Counted from the first letter of the stretch, positions 36,601-44,950 are shown. The stretch: DNA of 64,000 bases from CAXBNB01 sp040151475 (GCF_040151475.1 NZ_JBDKWG010000114.1:1-64000), one strand, 5' to 3'. Numbers and translations are program-made. Notes: generated from the sequence alone by a model not told the origin.

Positions 36601-36652
36601 GGAAGAGCAGGAATTGGTGGATTTGGTCTCATACCTTGAGCAACTTAAATAA
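33620..36652 (+). CDS. PVC-type heme-binding protein (membrane-bound dehydrogenase/HEAT/cytochrome c)
   Basis: This 1010-residue lipoprotein (lipobox IFSCKNE) has an N-terminal beta-propeller of the PVC membrane-bound dehydrogenase type (about 50-430, with DxDGDGKADTSKVF and HDHGAHAFVFGPDGKLYF). HEAT-like repeats follow (about 440-860), and then a cytochrome c domain with the heme motif CVACHQ near 889 and a C-terminal GYIASNTENYIELV segment. Such proteins are abundant in Planctomycetota and some Bacteroidota and are thought to oxidise carbohydrates in the periplasm. No substrate is known. It is probably monocistronic. Confidence 0.9.
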   Translation: MKSQLTGVLILCILFIFSCKNEVEQAEPVDYNTLTDQEKRMPENALLGLETNPELETTLFASEPMLVNPTNMDIDARGRVWVTEGFNYRIQIHKNHPVKEEGDRIVILEDEDGDGKADTSKVFYQGTDINSALGILVLGNRVIVSCSPLVIMLTDTDGDDKADKKDILFSGIQGIQHDHGAHAFVFGPDGKLYFNFGNSGEKLLDKDGNPLKDKTGAVIDNSGNPFREGMVFRCNMDLSELEVLGNNFRNNYEVAVDSYGTLWQSDNDDDGNQGVRINYVMEYGNFGYKDEMTGAGWRSKRTGMSDSIPLRHWHLNDPGVVPNLLQTGAGSPTGIVLYEGSLLPNVFQGQIIHTDAGPNVVRSYPVKDDGAGYKATIVNILKGNKDQWFRPSDVCVAPDGSLMVSDWYDPGVGGHGVGDLKQGRIFRIAPKGKRYDIETPTIKTEKEAIQALQSPNMATRYLGFTLLESMGSKAEAALKDMWSSSNPIFKARALWLLTKMDDKRQTYLNEAIGDKNADIRITAIRIARNYPETLNPVLKQLSKDSSPQVRREVAIALRNDNSSEAEDLWIDLALQYDGKDRWYLEALGIGAQNKSAKLYRKWLAKVGSKWNEKLGRDIVWRLRDDQTLDKLVELISTSPEPWDDKLRYFRAFDFHSEPARNKALLSLVKKDSKNKDQVVITALPHFSNDFAAKNPEIKNMLNASLKSYQGTTEYLELVKKFALKSKAKEVFELALDSAQSQIGIEAFKLLIDMDKQDLIVASINKSNSGVVVDLLGNIDDWDAMNLLTDIILDDSNDSELREHALNSMGKSRRGQRKLISIIENGDLPTTMDSLAIKVFLASGHEDLRKQASGLLQSPELANGKTFSPINQLVKMDGDVANGEKVFQRTCVACHQVNGKGIDFGPKLSEIGSKLAKSALYKAILDPSEAISFGYEGVDLKMKDGSEVRGYIASNTENYIELVLMGGLKNRYQKNDIQETVPMDGSLMTSMAVAMEEQELVDLVSYLEQLK

Positions 36653-36851
36653 AATCGGCGTAAAAAATTGTGGTATTGCGATTGGTAAGTTATAAGTCTT
36701 TTTTAGATAGACAATTCATTAGAAACTCTGATTATAAAATTATGATCTGATGAGAGCACCTTGTTTCCTTAAACCAACTGACTTAGAGCGAGTGGTCTAA
36801 GGCAAGAGTGAATAAAGATATTGTAAATTGTACAACTTTAAATAAGTAGAT

Positions 36852-37223
36852 ATGGAATTAGGTGCATTTTCTGTTAGTCTCGCAGTAAAGGATATAAAAA
36901 AATCAAAGGATTTTTACCTTGCATTGGGTTTTGAAGTTTTTCATGGAGATGAAAGTCAGGGATGGCTCATCATGAAAAACGCAAGTTGTAACATTGGGTT
37001 GTTTCAGGGTATGTTTGAAAAAAATATACTGACTTTTAATCCTGGTTGGGATCAAAACGCACAAGAGCAGAGTAGTTATATCGACATTAGGCAGATTCAG
37101 AAAGAGTTGAAAGCAAAGGGCATTGAAATAGAAAATGAAATAGATGAATCTGGTAAAGGCCCGGCTAATTTAAGTATCATCGATCCCGACGGCAATTCTA
37201 TTTTGCTGGATCAACATATTTAG
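36852..37223 (+). CDS. VOC (glyoxalase/bleomycin resistance) family protein
   Basis: This 123-residue cytosolic protein has the paired beta-alpha-beta-beta-beta units of the vicinal oxygen chelate superfamily: FSVSLAVKDIKKSKDFYLALGFEVF at the N-terminus and SIIDPDGNSILLDQH at the C-terminus. Members include glyoxalases, dioxygenases and resistance proteins, and many have no known substrate. It stands between the heme protein and a luciferase-like oxidoreductase without tight spacing to either. Only the superfamily can be called. Confidence 0.85.
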   Translation: MELGAFSVSLAVKDIKKSKDFYLALGFEVFHGDESQGWLIMKNASCNIGLFQGMFEKNILTFNPGWDQNAQEQSSYIDIRQIQKELKAKGIEIENEIDESGKGPANLSIIDPDGNSILLDQHI

Positions 37224-37392
37224 CTGTCACAATATCAGATATGTCATTATCATACAGGTATAAATGCTTGTATGAAAGGGGTCTATTTACCTAATTGCAA
37301 ACAGGAATTACTGTTTATAGCTAACCTCGGATTGATATTCTCGTTGCATATACTCAGTCTTCATCAAGGCTTTCGTTAATCAACATCAATCA

Positions 37393-38397
37393 ATGAATAT
37401 TAAGAAGGATTTTAAACAAATTCCATTGTCTGTTTTGGACTTGGCTGTGATATTAGAAGGACATTCACCAGCCGACTCGTTCAAAAACAGCCTTCATCTG
37501 GCACAACGAGTCGAAGCACTGGGATTCGAAAGATTTTGGCTGGCCGAGCATCACAATATGGCTAGCATTGCCAGCTCGGCTACTTCTGTTTTGATAGGTC
37601 ACATAGCAGGAGGCACCTCTGTCATCAGAGTGGGCTCTGGAGGTATCATGCTCCCTAATCATGCACCATTGATTGTAGCGGAACAATTTGGTACCCTTGC
37701 TTCTTTGTATCCGGGAAGGATTGATTTGGGGCTTGGTAGAGCACCAGGCACAGATCAGGAGACAGCAAGGGCATTGCACCGAAATGATCAGGCGGCTTTT
37801 CGGTTTCGAGATACTGTCAGAGAATTGCAACTCTACCTTTCTGAAGATAATATAGATGGTGTGGTTAGAGCCATTCCCGGAGAAGGACTGGATATTCCAA
37901 TCTGGATACTGGGCTCTAGTACAGATAGTGCTTATCTGGCAGCTGCATTAGGTTTACCTTATGCATTTGCCAGTCATTTTGCCCCTCAACAATTGCATCA
38001 GGCACTAAAGATTTACAGAGACAATTTCGTGCCTTCTGATCAGCTAAAACGATCATACGCCATTGCTTGTGTGAATGTAATAGCTGCTGAATCGACTGAA
38101 AAAGCAAAACTGATTGCCACTTCTATGGAAATGATCTTTCTGGGAATACTCACCAATAGCAGGCGTCCACTTCAGCCACCGGATGAAAACTTCACATTGA
38201 GCCCCGAGGCTAAGGCAGCAATGAAGCAGTTTATGACTTATTCGTTTGTTGGCGATTCACATGAAGTCAATGCATCACTTACCCAATTTGTTGAGGAAAC
38301 ACAAGTAGATGAACTTATGGTTGTTTCTCATATTTACCAACATACTGATAGGTTGATGTCTTATGAAATTTTAAAGAATGTTCAAAATAATATTTGA
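37393..38397 (+). CDS. LLM class flavin-dependent oxidoreductase
   Basis: This 334-residue protein belongs to the bacterial luciferase-like monooxygenase superfamily, in the branch often annotated as MsnO8. Its markers are SVLDLAVILEGHSPADSF near residue 13, FWLAEHHNMASIASS near 46, RVGSGGIMLPNHAPL near 78, and LYPGRIDLGLGRAPGTDQ near 104. It would use reduced FMN and oxygen, but the organic substrate is unknown. There is no signal peptide. It appears to be a single-gene unit. A weak inverted repeat (TCATACA/TGTATGA, 37250-37275) lies upstream. Confidence 0.88.
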   Translation: MNIKKDFKQIPLSVLDLAVILEGHSPADSFKNSLHLAQRVEALGFERFWLAEHHNMASIASSATSVLIGHIAGGTSVIRVGSGGIMLPNHAPLIVAEQFGTLASLYPGRIDLGLGRAPGTDQETARALHRNDQAAFRFRDTVRELQLYLSEDNIDGVVRAIPGEGLDIPIWILGSSTDSAYLAAALGLPYAFASHFAPQQLHQALKIYRDNFVPSDQLKRSYAIACVNVIAAESTEKAKLIATSMEMIFLGILTNSRRPLQPPDENFTLSPEAKAAMKQFMTYSFVGDSHEVNASLTQFVEETQVDELMVVSHIYQHTDRLMSYEILKNVQNNI

Positions 38398-38503
38398 TAG
38401 ACTGAAAGCCTGAGTCATGATAAAATAAGCCTCAATCTATGATATACTTTTTTGCTTAATAAAAACTTAACACATTGGAATCAACCTTTGGTCATGCTTA
38501 CCG

Positions 38504-38511
38504 TATATTTG
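38504..38511 (+). promoter_or_regulatory. Minus-7 box TATATTTG of a possible small RNA promoter
   Basis: TATATTTG is a full match to the Bacteroidota minus-7 consensus TAnnTTTG in a 268-bp gap without genes. TTG motifs upstream are not at the ideal spacing for a minus-33 element (13 or 26 bp). Confidence 0.4.
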
Positions 38512-38516
38512 CATTA

Positions 38517-38642
38517 ATAAAACACAACAGCAGTTGTGCTAGAAAATAAGCGGTAGTGGCCAAGATAAGAGCAGACTGTCGCAACCGAGGTTTACGAACA
38601 GAACGCCTCAAGAGAAGCTGGAATTATCCGGCTATTTTTTTG
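38517..38642 (+). ncRNA. Candidate small non-coding RNA
   Basis: About 125 nt between a TAnnTTTG box and a Rho-independent terminator have no open frame worth keeping. The segment holds a 5' hairpin CACAAC/GTTGTG (around 38522-38537) and a middle hairpin with arms GAGG/CCTC (38588-38610). It ends in a 7-bp stem, AGCTGGA/TCCGGCT (one T-G pair), followed by a T-tract. The antisense neighbour slyD is convergent, so this terminator belongs to a plus-strand transcript, which could also be the tail of the LLM gene. I do not recognise it as rnpB, SRP RNA or tmRNA. Confidence 0.35.
38616..38641 (+). terminator. Rho-independent terminator before slyD
   Basis: AGCTGGA and TCCGGCT pair over 7 bp (one G-T) around ATTA, followed by A and seven T residues. 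It terminates plus-strand transcription from the LLM gene or from the candidate small RNA. Confidence 0.75.
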
Positions 38643-38665
38643 CCTGATCTACGGTACTACAAAGA

Positions 38666-39169
38666 TTAATGGTGATGTCCCCCTTCTCCGTGCACATGCC
38701 CGTGATCCAATTCTTCAGGTGTGGCATCTCTCACGTCTAGAATTTGTCCTGTGAAAAATAAATCGAGACCTGCCATTGGATGATTAAAGTCCATTTTTAT
38801 AGTTTCTTTACCTATTTCAAGTACCAGGCCTTGCATGGGATTGCCTTCTTGATCATTCATAGGAACAAAAGAACCGGGCTTCACAATATCAGCGAGTTTT
38901 CCATCTACCATAAAAATATTAATCGGCAAGTTGACTATCGCTTCTTCTTCCACAGGACCGTAAGAGTCTTCACTTTTAATACCAAACTCAAAATTATCAC
39001 CAGCGGTTTTTCCTTCAAGATTGCTTTCAAAACCTGGTAATACCTGCTGTTCTCCAAATAGGAATACAAAGGGTTCTTTTTCAAATACTTCCTGAACCAA
39101 TTCTCCCTCGCTGTTACTTTCTGTGAGTTTGTATGTAATGGTTACTACTTTCTTACTTCCTATTTCCAT
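38666..39169 (-). CDS. slyD: FKBP-type peptidyl-prolyl isomerase, SlyD type
   Basis: This 167-residue cytosolic protein has the SlyD layout: split FKBP domains around an inserted chaperone (IF) domain. The first FKBP part ends at LPGFESNLEGKTAGD (near 50), the inserted domain covers about 70-125 and the second FKBP part contains DFNHPMAGLDLFF (near 127). The tail is His-rich (GHVHGEGGHHH) and could bind nickel or other metals. SlyD isomerises prolyl bonds and assists folding. It is monocistronic, and its 3' end faces a plus-strand terminator. Confidence 0.9.
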   Translation of the reverse strand: MEIGSKKVVTITYKLTESNSEGELVQEVFEKEPFVFLFGEQQVLPGFESNLEGKTAGDNFEFGIKSEDSYGPVEEEAIVNLPINIFMVDGKLADIVKPGSFVPMNDQEGNPMQGLVLEIGKETIKMDFNHPMAGLDLFFTGQILDVRDATPEELDHGHVHGEGGHHH

Positions 39170-39219
39170 AGTTTAAATTTTTGCCTTATTGGCTATGGTG
39201 AAAAATGATTTTTATTGAG

Positions 39220-39672
39220 TTATATCCTGAATAGCCTTCCAGCCTCAGACCAGGGTATTCTTGAGAGAATTAAAATAAATGCAATGGTGAAAAATATTGC
39301 CTGCGTTTTAAATTTATCTGTGGAATTGGATTTCTTCTTTGCTTTTGACCTTCCTGTTTGAGCAACTACTATTGCTACAACCATCATAAAGACATGCTCT
39401 ACTGCCCAATACCTGATACCTGCATCCTTCATAGGAGAGACATCTCCCCCGAATGCATTCGTAGTTATTGGACTAAACACAAAGTACAAAAGCAAACCGA
39501 TCAAAGCTTGTAAGTGCAATGTACCCACTAATGAAGCGGCGAGCGCATTGTCGCCTTTACCATATTCTTTTTGATTGGTATAACCAATAAACGACTTAAC
39601 AATAGCAATAAGAAAGAGAGCCAGGATGATCCATCTTAGCCAGGAGTGTATAAATATAATAGTAGGGTACAT
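39220..39672 (-). CDS. Conserved four-helix membrane protein
   Basis: This 150-residue protein has four predicted membrane helices (about 6-26, 46-66, 88-106 and 124-140) and conserved-looking histidines at H9 (IFIHSWLRW), H53 (GTLHLQALIG) and H92 (VEHVFMM). Their placement inside or beside helices would fit heme b ligation, so homologues are sometimes labelled cytochrome b-like. I cannot confirm heme binding from sequence. A TATTTTTG box (complement at 39689-39696) lies 17 bp upstream of the start. Confidence 0.65.
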   Translation of the reverse strand: MYPTIIFIHSWLRWIILALFLIAIVKSFIGYTNQKEYGKGDNALAASLVGTLHLQALIGLLLYFVFSPITTNAFGGDVSPMKDAGIRYWAVEHVFMMVVAIVVAQTGRSKAKKKSNSTDKFKTQAIFFTIAFILILSRIPWSEAGRLFRI

Positions 39673-39728
39673 AATTTTTATTTTGATTCAAAAATATATC
39701 TAATTGTTTGAATATTTCAGGCAGAAAC

Positions 39729-41246
39729 TTATTTTATGCTTTGGGCATTTGCGATTGCATTGAGAGCCGTTTCTGCTTTTACATCTATTCCTGTTTTGTA
39801 TTGGTGTTTTTTGTAGGAGAGGGTTTTGTTAAAATAAAACTTTGCTTTTTCGGTTTCTCCCTTGTCCATATATATATATCCGGTATTTAGGCAGGAATAG
39901 GGAGCATAATACCAATTTTCATTGCCAGCTTTTTTTATAGTATATAAATAGAAATATATGGCTTTGTCTTCTTCACCCAGTTTGTGTTTGAGGCGGGCTT
40001 GACGGTAATAGTATATCGTTTTTTCTTTTTTCGTCTCGAACATATTTTCGTTTAATGATGAAAACATTCGTTCAGCTTCGTCAAAGTATCCCCCATCTGT
40101 AGCAAGTCTGATTTTCATCAATTCTTTGTTGGGTAATTGGTCTTCACCTAATATCTCGTCAGCATTTTTATCTGCTGAGACAAATGTTCTTCCGGAATCG
40201 TCGGCTTTTTCAGCATGTACATCGGCCAATTTTTCATTGTTTTGCAGCCAGTAGGTGATCGCAGTTTTACACCATGCATCCTTTACAAAATTCTGACCTT
40301 TATGGTCGTTTAGAAATTTGGAGTAAAATAAACGTGCTCTGTTGTAATCTTGCTTTTGTAAGTAGATTTCTCCAAGTTGATAATAGATCAAATTGAGAAA
40401 TAAATAGTCATTATCCAAATAGAGCAACTTTGTTAGATTGTTGAGTGCTTCCTGACTTTTAGAATATTTGATGAGTGTGGTATTATAAAGGTAGTTAATG
40501 ATGATGTTATCCGGGTTTTCACTCAATAGTTTTTCTATGAACGCAAGTGACTCTTGAGGGGTATTCAAAATATTTACTGAAACGACTGATTTTATTATAG
40601 CAGTTTCCAACCAAAACGGACTCATTTCGGTAATCATATTCAGTTCTTCAATGCCCTTAGGAATATTGCCTCTAATTCCTAGTAGTTTCAATATCCATTG
40701 GTAGTTGTCGGGCATAGAGCCAAACACAATATGTAGCAAACCTAAGGTTTTGTTGTTTGCGTTAAATCCGGGAAAAGTACTAATGTTTTTTTGAATGGAA
40801 CTCCAGGAAGATCGAAGGTTCATTCCACCGTTTAGCTCATCTCCATATTGAATTTTTACTAAGGCCCACATCAATTTTATTTCTGCTGTATAGAAAAGTT
40901 TGAATGGATCAGAGTCACTCATTTTTTTTATCTCTTTTAGATAGTCGTCTTCCCTGTCGTCATAAGATTTATACAATTCAGTGTCTTCGTTCAATAAAAG
41001 TTCAACAACATCAGCCAGATTTTTTACATAATAATAATGCCCCAGAGATTTATCGTTTGGAGTTATACGCTCTAGAGTTTCTCTGCCTTTTTTTATTTTT
41101 AATTTAAGGATGTTGTTGTGTGCATCAATTATATCTGGCTGATCATTAAGTATGTTTTTTGCCATACCATTTATTGCCATAAAAATAAAAAGGCATAAAA
41201 AAAGGTGAGCAAAACCCACCTTCCCGGTATATCTTTTCTGAACCAT
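39729..41246 (-). CDS. Exported tetratricopeptide repeat protein
   Basis: This 505-residue protein has a signal peptide or anchor (to about residue 30) and TPR-like helical repeats. Typical units are YYQLGEIYLQKQDYNRARLF near residue 290 and YSCLNTGYIYMDKGETEKAK near 455. The N-terminal half has degenerate helices without clear repeats. It is probably a periplasmic or inner-membrane-attached scaffold. The gene follows the zinc-ribbon coiled-coil gene by 9 bp on the same strand, so it is the last gene of a three-gene minus-strand operon. The partner is unknown. Confidence 0.78.
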   Translation of the reverse strand: MVQKRYTGKVGFAHLFLCLFIFMAINGMAKNILNDQPDIIDAHNNILKLKIKKGRETLERITPNDKSLGHYYYVKNLADVVELLLNEDTELYKSYDDREDDYLKEIKKMSDSDPFKLFYTAEIKLMWALVKIQYGDELNGGMNLRSSWSSIQKNISTFPGFNANNKTLGLLHIVFGSMPDNYQWILKLLGIRGNIPKGIEELNMITEMSPFWLETAIIKSVVSVNILNTPQESLAFIEKLLSENPDNIIINYLYNTTLIKYSKSQEALNNLTKLLYLDNDYLFLNLIYYQLGEIYLQKQDYNRARLFYSKFLNDHKGQNFVKDAWCKTAITYWLQNNEKLADVHAEKADDSGRTFVSADKNADEILGEDQLPNKELMKIRLATDGGYFDEAERMFSSLNENMFETKKEKTIYYYRQARLKHKLGEEDKAIYFYLYTIKKAGNENWYYAPYSCLNTGYIYMDKGETEKAKFYFNKTLSYKKHQYKTGIDVKAETALNAIANAQSIK

Positions 41247-41255
41247 TGGCTTAGA

Positions 41256-42032
41256 CTATACTGCTTTAGTTCTTTTAGTTCTCTTTGGTTTCACAACCTC
41301 TTCTACTTCTTCTTCGATCACTTCTGATAGTATTCTGCCACAATGCTCACAAACAATTAGCTTTTTGGTTTCCCTTATTTCTGCTTGTTTTTGAGGAGGT
41401 ACCACATTGAAACAGCCTCCACAAGCACCTCTTTCGACAGGTACCACTGCCAATTTGTTTCTCAAATTGTTTCTGAGTTTGTTGTAAGAGTTAAGAAGCC
41501 TTTCTTCAATTTGTTTGGCGGCCTTAGTTCTGTTTTTTATCAGTTTTTCTTCTTCCTCCTGGCTTTCAGAGGAGATTACTTCAAGTTCTTGTTTTTTACT
41601 TTCTAAATCTTTCTTCCTTTCTTCCAAGACATTTTTGGTGTCCTCTATCTCCAGATTTTTTGATTCTATTTTGGCTTGAGATTCTTTTATTCTTTTTTCC
41701 TGAATTTGAATCTCTAATTCCTGAAGCTCCATTTCTTTTGTGATCGCATCATATTCACGGTTATTGCGAACATTCATTTGCTGCTCTTTGTACTTTTCAA
41801 TTAGCTTCTCAGAGTCTTTGATACTGGTTTTGTTGTTTGATATTGAAAGTTCAAGATCCGCAATCACCTGATTGTGATTTTCTACTCTTGTTTCATAACC
41901 TGCAATCTCATCTTCAAGATCCATCACCTCATCTGGGAGTGCTCCTCTTATTTTTTCTATTTCATCTAATTCTGAATCAATAGACTGTAATTTCGAAAGT
42001 GCTTCAAGCTTCTGCGCAACCGTATTTTCCAT
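41256..42032 (-). CDS. Coiled-coil protein with C4 zinc ribbon
   Basis: This 258-residue cytosolic protein has a long antiparallel coiled coil (about 5-185) and a C-terminal zinc ribbon of four cysteines (GACGGC near 203 and CEHCG near 227). It matches the widespread zf-RING_7/CT398-like family, for which a role in flagellar or envelope processes was proposed in some bacteria. In Bacteroidota it commonly neighbours the Nif3-like gene, as here (6 bp apart). A basic tail (KPKRTKRTK) ends the protein. Function is unproven. Confidence 0.88.
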   Translation of the reverse strand: MENTVAQKLEALSKLQSIDSELDEIEKIRGALPDEVMDLEDEIAGYETRVENHNQVIADLELSISNNKTSIKDSEKLIEKYKEQQMNVRNNREYDAITKEMELQELEIQIQEKRIKESQAKIESKNLEIEDTKNVLEERKKDLESKKQELEVISSESQEEEEKLIKNRTKAAKQIEERLLNSYNKLRNNLRNKLAVVPVERGACGGCFNVVPPQKQAEIRETKKLIVCEHCGRILSEVIEEEVEEVVKPKRTKRTKAV

Positions 42033-42038
42033 GTATTC

Positions 42039-43133
42039 TTAAAAGTAATTTATTGGATTTGTGACCACCTCGGACAAATTGAGTGCAATATTAGCTATTT
42101 TTTCTTTTAAAAAGTCATAAATTAATTCTTTTGTAAATACCTCAGACTCATAGTGTCCAATGTCGAGTATGGTTATCTGATTTTCAGCGTCAAAAAACTC
42201 ATGGTACTTGTAATCTGCAGTAATAAAAACGTCTGCTTTAGCTCCTTTAGCATTTGAAAGCAGAAAACTCCCGGCACCACCACATACCGCTATACGGATT
42301 ATTTTGCTTTTATGAATCTTTGTATGTTTGATTATTTTTAGATTGAATTTTTCTTTTACATAATTTAAAAAATCAAGGCTGGTCATCTCATTTTTCAGGT
42401 TGCCAATAAGTCCGGCACCAACTTCCTGATTTGAGTTAGAAAGTACTGAGATATAATAGGCTACTTCTTCATAAGGATGAATTTTCCTTAGAGTATTTAA
42501 AATTCCCCTCTCCAAGTGGGTTGGAAAGATTACTTCAATTCTGTTTTCTTTCAGTTTTTCTTTTTTATTGGACTCTCCTATGTATGGAGTAGCTATATCA
42601 TTTGGTTTGAAAGTACCTATCCCTTCTGTAGTAAAACTGCAATGGTCGTAATTGCCAATCATACCGGCTCCTGCTTCATGTAGTTTATTTAATACGGAAT
42701 CAGTATTTTCACTTGGTACAAATGTCACTAATTTGGATAAAGTGGATGGCTTGGGTGCCAATACCTTCAGATCGGAAAGTTCTAAAAGGTCAGCTATTTT
42801 TTTGTTTACCCCGTTATGTACATTGTCAAGGTTGGTGTGAATCGCATAGATAGCTATATCATTTTTGATGGCTTTGATGATAGTTCGTTCAATGTAATTA
42901 CTTCCAGTCAACGATTTTAATCCTTTAAAAACTATAGGGTGATGAGCAATAATTAAATTGCATTTTTTTTCAATGGCTTCTTGCACTACTTCTTCAATAC
43001 AATCCAGAGTAATCAATACTCCTTTTAATATGGTATTGGCATCACCTGTAATCAGGCGGGCATTATCATAAGACTCCTGATAAGCTGGTGGTGCCCAGTT
43101 TTCGAGTTGGTGGATGATATCTTTGACCTTCAT
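42039..43133 (-). CDS. Nif3-like dinuclear metal center protein
   Basis: This 364-residue protein belongs to the Nif3/YqfO family (DUF34), which forms toroidal hexamers with a two-metal site. Candidate metal-ligand blocks are IIAHHPIVFKGLKSL near residue 60, YAIHTNLDNVHNGVN near 96, and near the C-terminus ADVFITADYKYHEFFDAEN and LDIGHYESE. The central insertion (about 130-230) is the PII-like domain of the longer form. Proposed GTP cyclohydrolase-type activity is not established. First gene of the operon with the zinc-ribbon and TPR genes. Confidence 0.93.
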   Translation of the reverse strand: MKVKDIIHQLENWAPPAYQESYDNARLITGDANTILKGVLITLDCIEEVVQEAIEKKCNLIIAHHPIVFKGLKSLTGSNYIERTIIKAIKNDIAIYAIHTNLDNVHNGVNKKIADLLELSDLKVLAPKPSTLSKLVTFVPSENTDSVLNKLHEAGAGMIGNYDHCSFTTEGIGTFKPNDIATPYIGESNKKEKLKENRIEVIFPTHLERGILNTLRKIHPYEEVAYYISVLSNSNQEVGAGLIGNLKNEMTSLDFLNYVKEKFNLKIIKHTKIHKSKIIRIAVCGGAGSFLLSNAKGAKADVFITADYKYHEFFDAENQITILDIGHYESEVFTKELIYDFLKEKIANIALNLSEVVTNPINYF

Positions 43134-43233
43134 ATATTCCGTTAATAATTGATGTGCAATTTACATGTTATAGATTATTTTTTTAGGATCAGCAGTATTG
43201 ACTGATTCTATTTGTCAGGGTAAAAAATGGCAT

Positions 43234-43266
43234 AAAAAAACCGAAGACAGTTGCTCCGGTTCTTTT
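43234..43266 (-). terminator. Terminator of the rpoD transcript
   Basis: On the minus strand, an AACCG/CGGTT stem with partly paired interior is followed by a run of seven T residues. The plus strand also has a pyrimidine tract, so it may work in both directions. It separates rpoD from the Nif3-like operon. Confidence 0.65.
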
Positions 43267-43292
43267 TAATGATATTATATGTGAGTTCTTAT

Positions 43293-44165
43293 TCAACTGG
43301 CACAAAATTCTTTCAACCTCTGATTTTTAGTAGGTTCTCTTAATTTTTGCAATGCTTTTTCTCTTATTTGTCTTACTCTTTCTCTGGTCAATCCCATGAT
43401 ATCACCAATTTCTTCTAAAGTGAATGGATTGTCAGATCCTATTCCAAAGCTCATTTTTACCACTTCTCTTTCTCTTGCAGTTAAAGTTGACAAGGCTCTG
43501 ATAGTTTCAACCTTTAGCGAATCGTTGAATACCATTTGTCCATCAGTAGAAATGGTAGTCTTGTTTTCCAAAACATCTAAAAGTGATCCTGATTCATCCT
43601 CTCCAAATGGTGCATCCATTGACATTTGTTTTACTTCGGCTCCAAGTGTGTTTCTTACTTCACTTGGTTTCATATCAAGTATTTCAGCCAATTCTTCTTC
43701 TGTTGGCTCCCTTTCATATTTTTGCTCAAGTTCAGCGTATGCTCTTCTTATTTGGTTGATGGCACCAGATTTGTTCATAGGAAGCCTTACTATTCTTGAT
43801 TGCTCGGCCAATGCTTGCATGATTGATTGTCTAATCCACCAAACTGCGTAAGAGATAAATTTGAAACCTTTAGTTTCATCAAATTTCTTTGCTGCCTTTA
43901 TTAATCCCAAGTTTCCTTCATTGATTAGGTCATTAAGAGGTAAACTTCTATTTTGATATTGTTTAGCAACGGAAACTACAAATCTTAAATTTGATTTAAC
44001 CAATTTTTCCAATGCCAAGTCATCTCCTTGCTTAATTCTCTGCGCTAATGTTACTTCTTCATCCGGGGTAATCATTGGCACACTACTTACTTCTGTAAAA
44101 TACTTTTCAAGTGTGTGGCTTTCCCGGCGATTGGTAATTGATTGCGTAATCTTTAGTTGTCTCAT
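43293..44165 (-). CDS. rpoD: Primary RNA polymerase sigma factor RpoD/SigA
   Basis: This 290-residue sigma-70 protein has region 1.2 (about 18-50), region 2 (LVKSNLRFVVSVAKQYQNRS, DLINEGNLGLIKAAKKFD, FISYAVWWIRQSI near 58-115), region 3 (about 120-200) and region 4 with the helix-turn-helix TLEEIGDIMGLTRERVRQI near 248-266. It lacks the acidic region 1.1, which is typical of Bacteroidota primary sigma factors that read the minus-33/minus-7 promoter. It is transcribed alone from a promoter that itself fits this consensus. Confidence 0.96.
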   Translation of the reverse strand: MRQLKITQSITNRRESHTLEKYFTEVSSVPMITPDEEVTLAQRIKQGDDLALEKLVKSNLRFVVSVAKQYQNRSLPLNDLINEGNLGLIKAAKKFDETKGFKFISYAVWWIRQSIMQALAEQSRIVRLPMNKSGAINQIRRAYAELEQKYEREPTEEELAEILDMKPSEVRNTLGAEVKQMSMDAPFGEDESGSLLDVLENKTTISTDGQMVFNDSLKVETIRALSTLTAREREVVKMSFGIGSDNPFTLEEIGDIMGLTRERVRQIREKALQKLREPTKNQRLKEFCAS

Positions 44166-44471
44166 GATTTTTTATTTGCCCTACTTATTATTGTGTTGCT
44201 ATATTTGATTTTTTTATTCCTTGATTTTGAAGCCGCAAAGTTAGTATTTAATCCCTCTTAAGCCAAGATTTTTATAAACATATATGTCATATAACATCAT
44301 AAACGTATAAAAGGTTTTTGAATTATATTTTAATACGATAAATGTTCAAATTGTAACCCCATGTTGGGTAATATAACATATAGTCCCCGAATATTTGGAA
44401 TTAGCACAAAATTTAGTTAATATCATCTGTTGGATTTCGTTTTAAAATTAACACTTAGACCAAAATAGACT
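44166..44471. other. Divergent control region between rpoD and the CBS gene
   Basis: This 306-bp stretch has no gene. It is AT-rich and holds the rpoD promoter (44236-44266, minus). On the CBS side I see no full TAnnTTTG box. I see no repeat or RNA structure of note. Confidence 0.6.
44236..44266 (-). promoter_or_regulatory. rpoD promoter (minus-33/minus-7 type)
   Basis: On the minus strand, TTG (complement 44264-44266) and TAACTTTG (complement 44236-44243) are spaced by 20 bp. This matches the Bacteroidota consensus TTG...TAnnTTTG. The gene start lies about 70 bp downstream. Confidence 0.7.
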
Positions 44472-44927
44472 ATGAATTTTAGAGGCGTACAAGAAGAATC
44501 AAGCAATGTGATCACTTATGAACCTATTTCAAATTATATGGCTAGAGAAAGTGATTTGATAACATTCAGTCCAGATCAGGAAATAGCAGACGCTATCAAG
44601 ATAATGTTAGACAAAAGAATCTCAGGGGGACCCGTTTTGAATGAAAGGCGAGAATTAGTTGGTATGCTTTCCGAAAAAGATTGTTTGAAAATATTATTCC
44701 AATCCTCCTATCATAATATACCGTCAGGAAAAGGGTTAGTCTCCGATTACATGTCTGAGAATGTTAAAACATTAGACATAGACACTTCTGTGGTGGATGC
44801 GGCAAACGAATTTTTGAGTACTTATGTGAGAAGATTCCCCGTGCTTCATAACGGAATTTTGAAAGGGCAGGTGAGTAGAAGAGACATTATGAAGGCGGCT
44901 TTAAAAATCAAAGCCACTACCTGGTAG
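44472..44927 (+). CDS. CBS domain-pair protein
   Basis: This 151-residue cytosolic protein consists of two CBS motifs (about 18-76 and 92-146). The first contains DAIKIMLDKRISGGPVLNE and the second VVDAANEFLSTYVRRFPVLH, with GQVSRRDIMKA at the end. Tandem CBS domains (Bateman modules) bind adenine nucleotides. No catalytic domain is attached, so it probably acts as a nucleotide-sensing partner of an unknown protein. It is convergent with ruvC, and its terminator overlaps the stop codon. Confidence 0.9.
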   Translation: MNFRGVQEESSNVITYEPISNYMARESDLITFSPDQEIADAIKIMLDKRISGGPVLNERRELVGMLSEKDCLKILFQSSYHNIPSGKGLVSDYMSENVKTLDIDTSVVDAANEFLSTYVRRFPVLHNGILKGQVSRRDIMKAALKIKATTW

Positions 44928-44935
44928 TTTTTTTT
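44916..44935 (+). terminator. Terminator overlapping the CBS gene stop
   Basis: ACTAC and GTAGT form a short 5-bp stem around CTG and run into eight T residues. The stem includes the TAG stop codon of the CBS gene. Confidence 0.5.
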
Positions 44936-44950
44936 ATGAAGATTACGTTT

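Noticed and set aside
37250..37275. Inverted repeat TCATACA/TGTATGA as a terminator
   Set aside because: No T-tract follows and the loop is 12 nt; it is too weak to call.
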